A stretch of 12,163 nt of DNA from Acidobacteriaceae bacterium (lineage in GTDB: Bacteria; Acidobacteriota; Vicinamibacteria; Vicinamibacterales; CAVVIG01): contig JAISPN010000234.1 of NCBI GenBank assembly GCA_031274845.1, positions 1 through 12,163 on the forward strand. Reading direction: 5' to 3'. Shown here piece after piece: positions 6,760 to 12,163 of the stretch (its first letter is position 1; each line of letters opens with the position of its first letter). The position numbers were made by a program, and so were the translations under genes. The notes beneath the pieces were generated by a model. The model was not told the DNA's origin. It saw only the letters and a list, made by a program, of their open reading frames with translations, and did not search any database.

Positions 6760-8065
6760 GCGGCACCTCCACGGAAAGCGCGGGCAGCGGAAGACGGATG
6801 GACAGCGACGTGCCGCCACCGTCGTTGCGGCTGATCGTCCGCGCCCCTCCCAGTTCCTTGACCCGCTCGTCGATCCCGCGCAGTCCAAGCCCCGCGTCGT
6901 GGCGATCCGGATCGAGGCCAATGCCGTTGTCCGTCACCGTGAGATGGAGCACGCCGCCAATCGTCGTGATCGTGATGACAATCGCCGTGGCGCGCGCGTG
7001 GCGCACGCAGTTGGTCAACGCTTCCTGCACGACGCGGTAGATGCAGGTCCGGTATTTCTCCGGGAGCGCGTCGAAGGTGCCGTGCATGCGGAGATCGATG
7101 TCGATGTTGTAGCGCGCGATGCAGTCGCGCACGTGCCACTCGAGCGCCGCTTCGAGACCGAAATCGTCGAGCATGCTCGGACGCAACCCGAGCGACAGGT
7201 GGCGCACCGTACCGAAGAGATCGTCCACCAGTTTCTTCGACTCGGCGACGGCCGGCGCCGCGTTGGCGCCCAGGCGCTCGATGCGGCCAAGCTCCATCCG
7301 CAACCCGGTGAGCATCTGCGCGACGTGATCGTGCAGCTCGCGCGACAGGTGCTTGCGCTCCTCTTCCTGCGCGCTCACGAGCTGCTGCGAAAGCTCGCGC
7401 ATCTGATGCTCGGCGCGCTCTGACCGGCGTTCGAGGATACGCAAGCGGACCACCACGCCAATCGCGACGACAAGACCCAGCAGCAGCGTTTGCCACAACA
7501 GACGATGCAGATCGTCACGAAACGCCGAAAGCCGCCGCGCCGCTTCTTCCTTCTGCGCGATCAGGTTGGCGTTGTTCAACTCCTCGATCTCCTGCGCGAG
7601 CCGGAGCACCGCATCACGCCGCGGCACCACTTCTCGGCGGAGGAACGCCGCGCTCTTTTCAATCTTCTCGGCCGGCGTCCAGTCGAACAACGGACCAAAC
7701 GTCTCCCAATAGTCGGTCAGCATCGATTGCAGGCTGGCGATCTGATCGTCGCGCGTGACGAGCGTCCGCAACTCTTCGAGCGTGGCCATGTTCTCGTGCC
7801 GGAACTCGGTGATCTGCTCGCGATACCCGGGCGCGTGCTCGCGCGCGACATCGAGGAGGTAGTCGCGAACGAAGATCCCCGACAGATTGACGTCCGAGCG
7901 CAGGCGGCGCAGATTCGCCTCGACGAGACGGTGATGGTTGTTCAACTGATCGAGCTGTCCGTAGATGTCCTGCGCCTTGCGCGACGACGCGATCTCCGAC
8001 ACGGCGATCAACACGACGAGACTGCCGAGTCCAAGCGCGGCGACGAGCCACGATTTCAGGCGCAT
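6740..8065 (-). CDS. Membrane sensor histidine kinase (HisKA_3, NarX/DegS-like)
   Basis: This sensor kinase phosphorylates the adjacent regulator. The 441-aa chain has TM1 (about 6-24), a helical periplasmic sensor region (25-188) resembling CHASE3/four-helix-bundle input domains (VNLSGIFVRDYLLD), TM2 (about 189-209) and a coiled linker (210-238). The HisKA_3 dimerisation helix follows, with phospho-acceptor His245 in ERKHLSRELHDHVAQ, then an HATPase domain with N-box Asn352 (VQEALTNCVRHA), G1 DNGIG (379-383) and G2 GLGLRG (392-397). All catalytic motifs are intact. The ATG at 8065 has GAGAGGG 7 nt upstream. The gene is divergent from otsA across about 200 nt. No ligand-binding fold beyond the helical bundle is recognisable, so the signal is unknown; membrane or osmotic cues fit such bundles but are not shown. 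Confidence 0.93.
   Translation of the reverse strand: MRLKSWLVAALGLGSLVVLIAVSEIASSRKAQDIYGQLDQLNNHHRLVEANLRRLRSDVNLSGIFVRDYLLDVAREHAPGYREQITEFRHENMATLEELRTLVTRDDQIASLQSMLTDYWETFGPLFDWTPAEKIEKSAAFLRREVVPRRDAVLRLAQEIEELNNANLIAQKEEAARRLSAFRDDLHRLLWQTLLLGLVVAIGVVVRLRILERRSERAEHQMRELSQQLVSAQEEERKHLSRELHDHVAQMLTGLRMELGRIERLGANAAPAVAESKKLVDDLFGTVRHLSLGLRPSMLDDFGLEAALEWHVRDCIARYNIDIDLRMHGTFDALPEKYRTCIYRVVQEALTNCVRHARATAIVITITTIGGVLHLTVTDNGIGLDPDRHDAGLGLRGIDERVKELGGARTISRNDGGGTSLSIRLPLPALSVEVPLARVAG
6766..6770 (-). promoter_or_regulatory. Ribosome binding site deciding the TTG start of the regulator
   Basis: GGAGG lies 6 nt before the TTG at 6759 and within the last codons of the kinase gene. No ATG is available near the receiver-domain start, so this site decides the start codon. 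Confidence 0.75.
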
Positions 8066-8072
8066 AACAAGT

Positions 8073-8094
8073 CCCTCTCTTCTTCCTCTCTTCT
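8073..8094 (-). repeat. Tandem 11-bp purine repeat doubling the kinase Shine-Dalgarno
   Basis: On the minus strand, AGAAGAGAGGA is followed at once by AGAAGAGAGGG (10 of 11 identical). The copy nearer the gene places GAGAGGG 7 nt before the kinase ATG and is the likely ribosome binding site. The distal copy repeats the same anti-SD match 11 nt further up and could act as a standby site. Confidence 0.6.
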
Positions 8095-8255
8095 GAAGCC
8101 TACGTCATCACGCCAGCTGAGCGGCATCCGGCAAAAAGGGGAGCACACGGACGAGCTCCAACTCCGGCCAAAGAATTGCGTATCTCCCACGTCGACCGGA
8201 TGGTGCCGGCGCGCGCGGCGCAGTTTACTTGGGTGAACGCGCGTGGGACACCACC

Positions 8256-8262
8256 AGGGAGG
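8256..8262 (+). promoter_or_regulatory. otsA ribosome binding site
   Basis: AGGGAGG lies 4 nt before the ATG at 8267. This favours that ATG over the in-frame GTG at 8243, which lacks a comparable site. I find no convincing -35/-10 pair in 8066-8242 for either divergent gene. Confidence 0.75.
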
Positions 8263-8266
8263 AAAA

Positions 8267-9838
8267 ATGTTCATACCGTTCCGTCGACGTATCAACACTC
8301 AGTTCCCACGCGCGCTCGCCTCAAGCACAGCCGATTGGCCCGACGGTATTGTCGTGCTGGCGAATCGAGCGCCCGTCCGGCACGAAGACGGGACGAAGAA
8401 GACGATTCGCACCGTGCGCTCCGCCAGCGGTCTGGTGACGGCGCTCGAACCGCTCATCGAACGGAAAGGCGGCGTGTGGGTCGCGCACGGCGCAGGCGCC
8501 GCCGACAAGCGAGCGGTCGATTCGCGTGACGGCGTCCGCGTGCCTGCCGGAAAACCACGCTACCGTCTGCGCTATGTGTGGCTCGACGATGCGACCCATC
8601 GCGGCTACTACTTCGGATTTGCCAACGAAGGGCTCTGGCCGCTATGCCATGACGTCAACGTCACGCCGCAATTTCGTGACGACGACTTCGCGATGTACCA
8701 CGCGGCCAACGAACAGTTTGCGGCAGCCGTCGCCGACGAAGCGCGCGGCCGCCATCCGCTGGTGCTCGTGCAGGACTATCACTTCGCGCTGGCGCCACGC
8801 ATGATTCGGCGCACGATGCCCGCCAGTCCGATCCTGACGTTCTGGCACATTCCGTGGCCGCGTCCACGCACGCTCCGCGCCTGTCCCTGGGCGTTCGAGT
8901 TGCTCGACGGCCTGCTCGCCAGCGACGTCATCGGCGTGCAGACCGACGAAGATCGATTCAACTTCCTGGCGTGCATCGAGTCGTTTGTCGACGCGCAGGT
9001 CGATTACACGATGCACACCGTGCGCTACCGCGATCATCGGACCGCCGTGCGCGTCTGCCCGGTCGGCGTCGATCCCGCCAATCACGCGGCACGATCGGCG
9101 CCACCCGTACACGTGTGCCGCGCGATGCTGCGCCGCGACCTCTCGGTGGCCGACCACGCGCTCGTCGGCATCGGCATCGATCGTCTGGACTACACGAAAG
9201 GCATTCAGCAAAAATTTCTGGCGGTCGAACGGCTGCTCGAACGTCATCCCGATCTGCCGGGACGCTTCGTGTTCCTGCAGGTGGCGGAGCCGAGCCGCGA
9301 TTGCCTGCCGGCGTATCAACAGGCGCGCGAAGAAATCGTGGCGACGCGCGACCGCGTGAACGCGCGCTTCGGCACCGCCACGTATCAGCCGATTCACTTA
9401 AGAGAACATCATCACGACGCGGCGGATGTGTACGCGCTCTATCGCGCCGCGGATTTCTGCTTCGTCGGCAGCCTGCACGACGGCATGAACCTCGTCGCCA
9501 AAGAGTTCGTGGCCGCGCGCACCGACGAGCAAGGGGTGCTCGTCCTCAGCGAAACAGCTGGCGCCGCGCATCAGCTCCGCGCGGCGCTGCTGGTCAACCC
9601 TCGCGCGATCGATCAGAGCGCCAACGCGCTCGCGCAAGCCATCGCGATGTCGACCGCCGAACAGATGAAACGGATGCGGCTGCTACGCGCCAACGTCACC
9701 ACGTACGACGCGCGATGGTGGGCGGAACACCTCGTCACCGAAACACTCGGGATGTGCCGTCATCGCCAAACCGCCGGCACGACACATCTTGGTCAACTCC
9801 CATCTGGTCAGCAGGTCATCTGGTCACTGGGTCATTGA
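8267..9838 (+). CDS. otsA: Trehalose-6-phosphate synthase (GT20)
   Basis: This retaining GT20 glycosyltransferase makes trehalose 6-phosphate from a nucleotide-glucose and glucose 6-phosphate in the cytoplasm, for osmotic or desiccation protection. In the 523-aa product: ANRAPV (32-37), SASGLVTAL (52-60, where the usual AGGL loop has lost one Gly), VQDYHFALAP (168-177), WHIPWP (193-198), GVQTDEDRFNF (223-233), GIGIDRLDYTKGI (301-313, with Arg306 and Lys311 in the places of E. coli Arg262/Lys267), LHDGMNLVAKEF (403-414, Asp405) and LSETAGAAHQL (427-437). The catalytic set is complete. No trehalose-phosphatase (OtsB) domain or neighbour is in the window. The last 20 or so residues are encoded by an 8-bp repeat and have no family likeness. 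A related GT20 activity such as glucosylglycerol-phosphate synthase is a less likely alternative. Any promoter would share the divergent region with the kinase. Confidence 0.9.
   Translation: MFIPFRRRINTQFPRALASSTADWPDGIVVLANRAPVRHEDGTKKTIRTVRSASGLVTALEPLIERKGGVWVAHGAGAADKRAVDSRDGVRVPAGKPRYRLRYVWLDDATHRGYYFGFANEGLWPLCHDVNVTPQFRDDDFAMYHAANEQFAAAVADEARGRHPLVLVQDYHFALAPRMIRRTMPASPILTFWHIPWPRPRTLRACPWAFELLDGLLASDVIGVQTDEDRFNFLACIESFVDAQVDYTMHTVRYRDHRTAVRVCPVGVDPANHAARSAPPVHVCRAMLRRDLSVADHALVGIGIDRLDYTKGIQQKFLAVERLLERHPDLPGRFVFLQVAEPSRDCLPAYQQAREEIVATRDRVNARFGTATYQPIHLREHHHDAADVYALYRAADFCFVGSLHDGMNLVAKEFVAARTDEQGVLVLSETAGAAHQLRAALLVNPRAIDQSANALAQAIAMSTAEQMKRMRLLRANVTTYDARWWAEHLVTETLGMCRHRQTAGTTHLGQLPSGQQVIWSLGH
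9803..9834 (+). repeat. 8-bp tandem repeat (NNNGGTCA, four units) in otsA 3' end
   Basis: GGTCA recurs at 9806, 9814, 9822 and 9830, exactly 8 bp apart, each preceded by a variable trinucleotide (TCT, GCA, TCT, CTG). A further GGTCA is at 9791. CATCTGGTCA occurs at 9801 and again at 9817. The array encodes the low-complexity OtsA tail and ends at its TGA, so it looks like a microsatellite that was read into the gene. Confidence 0.75.
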
Positions 9839-9870
9839 CCGTCGGGGGGCACATTTCAAGAAGAAGAGCT

Positions 9871-9896
9871 CCCCTCTCCCACGCGTGGGAGAGGGG
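9871..9896. repeat. Perfect 26-bp palindrome, REP-like or bidirectional terminator
   Basis: CCCCTCTCCCACG is followed directly by its reverse complement, giving a perfect palindrome centred on ACGCGT. It sits between the convergent ends of otsA (9838) and the M28 peptidase gene (9915). No T-run follows on either strand, so it is an atypical intrinsic terminator. Its form (CCCCTCTCCC arms) resembles dispersed intergenic REP-type hairpins of GC-rich bacteria. It could stabilise or end both transcripts. Confidence 0.8.
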
Positions 9897-9914
9897 TTGG
9901 AAGAGAAGGTGGCG

Positions 9915-11501
9915 CTATCGCGGCGTCGATGTCTGGGGGCGTTGACCTCGGCCACCCGGCGCATCGTCACGATCCTGTCCCGAATCACCTCTCGGCACGA
10001 AGTTGGGACCGCGCAATTCCGCCATCGTCATCGCGTTCGCGCGATCGAGCGCCGCGGCAAACGCCCGCGTGCTGCGTTCGAGCCCCGTGGCCGGGACGAG
10101 ATCGGGCGTGTCGAGTGACGTGTGGTAGATCACATGGTCGATGATATGGAATGAGGGCGCGTAGCCCCCATTCTTCGGCCCTTCCATCTGCGCGTAGACC
10201 GAGACGCCAAACTCGCGCAGCGTCTCAAAAATCATCTTTTCGAACGCTGGGCTGCCGAGCGCATTCCACCGGAACGCGCCGATCGAATTGGTCGGACTGA
10301 GACTGTCGTTGTTCATGAACAACAACGTTTGCGACGGATGCTCCATCGTCAACTTCACGGCCACTTTGTCCCAGGGGTAGGTGGGATCGATGTGTTTTCC
10401 ACGGGCCACCTCGCCGTGGTGATGATCGGGAAACTGAATGAACCGCATGGTGCGCGGACGCTGCGCTTGCGGCTTGGCCGCATAAAAGCGCGCGAGTTCG
10501 AGAGCGCTCGCCATCCCAGCGGCGTTGTCCATAGCGGCCTGAAAGTAGCCATCGGTGTGCGTCATGACCACGATCTGTTCATCGGACGCGCCGGGCAACG
10601 TCGCGATCGTGTATTCGGTTTGCACATTGGTGAGAGGCGGCACCGCTAATTCGAAGTGCATGGTGATCGTCTCGCCCCTGTCCAGCCGATCTCGCAACGC
10701 GAAGCCTTCGTCTTGGCTCAGCGTGAACTGCGGCACCTCTTTCAAGCCGCCTTCGGGCTGGAACTGCCCGTTGCCGGGCACCGCCATGATGTCCAAAACA
10801 GCCGCCGCGCCGTTCTGGACGGCGCGCGCGTTCGAATTGAACAGACGCGCGCGGTCACTGGCCGAATGACTCCGGCCGCCAGGCACAAACGTGCTGTAGA
10901 TGACGACGACCTTCCCCTTGACGTCGCGGCCGATGAAGTCCGCGCCGGCGCCAATCCCGACCCACACCGCGTCTGCCGTGATCCCGCCAGCGGGCGTCGC
11001 CTTGGTACCAGACACCGGGAACACCGTCTGCAACTCGATCGTCTTCCCATCAGCGCTCTTGTAACTCCCGCTGAACGTTGACGGACGCCAGTCCGTGGGA
11101 AGCGTGTACGGAAAATGTTCAACCGTGAGGCCGAGGCGTTCGAACTCCTTGACCATGTAACTCATGCCTTCGCGGTCCGCCGTGGTGCCGGGAAAGCGTC
11201 CCCACCACTGATGCCCCTCGTCGCGGTATTTCAGCGCGATGTTCGCGAGGTTCACCACATGCTGCTTCATGCGGCTTCCGTTGATGCTGGCGTACTGTTG
11301 CTGCTCTGGCGTCAGCGGCCAGAATGGATACTGGTCATCCCGAAATACGATTCGGTCCCGGTCGCGAGGAAGACCGTCGCCATACGTCTTTTCAACCTTC
11401 GGGCCGACCTCTCCCTTCTGCGCGTGCGAGCCCATCGTGGCAAGCGCCAGCATCATCGCCAACACGGCCACCACGCCGGAACATCCGTGAATTCTTCTCA
11501 C
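9915..11501 (-). CDS. Secreted M28-family peptidase with PA-like insert and altered metal site
   Basis: This is an exported zinc-aminopeptidase-like protein. The 528-aa chain has a signal peptide (core VVAVLAMMLALATMG, cleavage near SHA-Q, residue 27), an N-terminal helical part, a PA-like domain (about 140-290; KGKVVVIYSTFVPGG) and an M28 catalytic domain (about 295-490). Expected ligands are present as His315 and Asp317 (THTDG), Asp325 (AMDNAAG), Asp399 (NNDSLS) and His460 (VIYHTSLDT). The canonical EExGLxGS segment reads FPDHHHGEVARGKHI (357-371), which aligns His361-His362 with the Glu-Glu pair, although Glu364 is close by. Activity is therefore uncertain. The C-terminal tail is Gly/Arg/Asp-rich and probably disordered. 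GTG is the start, with AGGGGAGG 5 nt upstream. It lies 42 nt after rsmE on the same strand and is probably cotranscribed. Confidence 0.87.
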   Translation of the reverse strand: MRRIHGCSGVVAVLAMMLALATMGSHAQKGEVGPKVEKTYGDGLPRDRDRIVFRDDQYPFWPLTPEQQQYASINGSRMKQHVVNLANIALKYRDEGHQWWGRFPGTTADREGMSYMVKEFERLGLTVEHFPYTLPTDWRPSTFSGSYKSADGKTIELQTVFPVSGTKATPAGGITADAVWVGIGAGADFIGRDVKGKVVVIYSTFVPGGRSHSASDRARLFNSNARAVQNGAAAVLDIMAVPGNGQFQPEGGLKEVPQFTLSQDEGFALRDRLDRGETITMHFELAVPPLTNVQTEYTIATLPGASDEQIVVMTHTDGYFQAAMDNAAGMASALELARFYAAKPQAQRPRTMRFIQFPDHHHGEVARGKHIDPTYPWDKVAVKLTMEHPSQTLLFMNNDSLSPTNSIGAFRWNALGSPAFEKMIFETLREFGVSVYAQMEGPKNGGYAPSFHIIDHVIYHTSLDTPDLVPATGLERSTRAFAAALDRANAMTMAELRGPNFVPRGDSGQDRDDAPGGRGQRPQTSTPR

Positions 11502-11506
11502 GCTGA

Positions 11507-11514
11507 CCTCCCCT
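11507..11514 (-). promoter_or_regulatory. Ribosome binding site for the GTG-started M28 gene
   Basis: AGGGGAGG lies 5 nt before the GTG at 11501, which is followed by a clear signal peptide. It is a near-ideal anti-SD match that supports the GTG start. Confidence 0.75.
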
Positions 11515-11543
11515 CGTCCTGAAACATGGCTTGTTCCGATCCG

Positions 11544-12163
11544 TCACGTCAACTCGCGAAGCGCGTCGTGGACGACCGCCAGGAGCGCCACGCACGCCGT
11601 GTCGGTCCGCAGCGTGCGTGGTCCAACACCAATCGGGCGGAAACCGTGCGCGCCAAGCAGCGTCCGCTCGTATTCGGTCCACCCGCCTTCGGGACCGATG
11701 GCTAGCAACACCCGCGCGGCGCGGCAACGACGCAAGACATCGGCAGGCCGATCCTGCGCCGGCGGATCGGCCATCAGCCGCACTTCATCAGGACAGAGAC
11801 GATCGAGATCGTCTTCCACGAGCACCTTGAGTTGGCGATGAACGGTCACTGACGGGAGCCGCGTGTCCTTCGCCTGCTGTAATCCTTCGAGCAGCAGCGG
11901 ACGAAACACTTCTGGCGTCAGGATGTGCGTATCGAAATAGTTCCGCTCGACGCGCGCGGCGTTGGTCAGGAGGATGCGGCCGACACCCATCGCGGCCAGT
12001 TGCGCCCAGAGGCGGCGCATCACCTTGGGGCGCGGAACGGCGAGGATCAGGTCGAGCCACGGCTCCGGCGCGGTTTGCTCATGATGGGGCGACAGCCAGA
12101 CGGCTTCGTCTGTTATGCGTATAACACACGATTCGCCGACCAGCCCGTTGACGACGCCTGTCC
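11544..12163 (-). CDS. rsmE: 16S rRNA m3U1498 methyltransferase, N-terminus off window
   Basis: This SPOUT-class enzyme N3-methylates U1498 of 16S rRNA using S-adenosylmethionine. The frame stays open to the window end, beyond the GTG at 12023. The added residues read GVVNGLVGESCVIRI and then LDLILAVPRPKV, which match the PUA-like N-terminal domain and the start of the SPOUT domain, so the gene is 5'-truncated by the window edge (about 206 codons visible of roughly 230-250). The trefoil-knot motifs are AIGPEGGWTEYE and VGPRTLRTDTACVALLA; the usual RTETA has Asp for Glu. LLEGLQQAKDT replaces the AxxQSxR helix of E. coli-type RsmE, marking a divergent subfamily. It is followed 42 nt downstream by the M28 peptidase gene, without an obvious functional link. 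Confidence 0.9.
   Translation of the reverse strand, partial: TGVVNGLVGESCVIRITDEAVWLSPHHEQTAPEPWLDLILAVPRPKVMRRLWAQLAAMGVGRILLTNAARVERNYFDTHILTPEVFRPLLLEGLQQAKDTRLPSVTVHRQLKVLVEDDLDRLCPDEVRLMADPPAQDRPADVLRRCRAARVLLAIGPEGGWTEYERTLLGAHGFRPIGVGPRTLRTDTACVALLAVVHDALRELT

Noticed and set aside
6760..6921. 54-codon N-terminal extension of the response regulator
   Set aside because: The residues have no family likeness and read through kinase codons; the TTG at 6759 has a good ribosome binding site and gives the normal receiver start.
8066..8242. Promoters for the divergent kinase and otsA genes
   Set aside because: I scanned for TTGnnn/TAnnnT pairs at 16-18 nt (for example TTGCGT at 8176) and found no acceptable partner box on either strand.
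8854..9945. A 363-codon plus-strand frame overlapping otsA
   Set aside because: It overlaps otsA in another frame, is Arg-rich with no motif, and otsA motifs are unambiguous.
12111..12126. TGTTAT-GCGT-ATAACA inverted repeat, operator-like
   Set aside because: It lies inside the rsmE coding frame, the 6-bp arms do not extend, and several such repeats are expected by chance in 12 kb.

Overview
The window is GC-rich bacterial chromosome with tightly packed genes, long antisense shadow ORFs and GTG/TTG starts. Gene content fits a free-living heterotroph of the Acidobacteriota (possibly Vicinamibacteria-like) or a similar deep soil lineage. That placement is inferred from protein flavour and base composition; no marker gene here settles it. 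No tRNA, rRNA, CRISPR array, transposase or phage gene is visible. Apart from the two cut genes at the edges, all coding regions look intact, and no gap without a gene exceeds about 180 bases.

Layout. (1) 1-392, plus strand: 3' part of a secreted cupredoxin (amicyanin-type copper loop) with a C-terminal carboxypeptidase-regulatory-like beta domain. (2) 434-5094, minus strand: a three-gene operon read as FAD/Fe-S pyridine-nucleotide oxidoreductase (GltD/NfnB-like), then korA (fused gamma-alpha), then korB, with 8 and 3 nt between genes. It has a good sigma70-like promoter placed so close to the first ATG that the mRNA may be leaderless. (3) 5163-8065, minus strand: a membrane histidine kinase and its LuxR-type response regulator (overlapping genes, TTG start), followed by a secreted alpha/beta-hydrolase. 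(4) 8267-9838, plus strand: an OtsA-like GT20 trehalose-6-phosphate synthase, divergent from the kinase. Its last codons run through an 8-bp tandem repeat, and a perfect 26-bp palindrome follows. (5) 9915-12163, minus strand: rsmE (5' end off the window) followed 42 nt later by a secreted M28-family peptidase whose usual Glu-Glu pair appears to be replaced by His-His.

How they fit. The kor operon encodes a thiamine-diphosphate/Fe-S 2-oxoacid oxidoreductase plus a subunit with its own FAD, nucleotide-binding and ferredoxin-type clusters. The simplest reading is a 2-oxoacid oxidoreductase that exchanges electrons with NAD(P)H through a dedicated flavoprotein. The kinase/regulator pair sits between otsA and the hydrolase, so a stress or envelope link is possible, but only position supports it.

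The most rewarding points are the NAD(P)H-linked KorAB module with its leaderless-type promoter, the altered metal site of the M28 protein, and the repeat and palindrome at the otsA 3' end. I see no clear evidence of an undescribed defence or mobile system.
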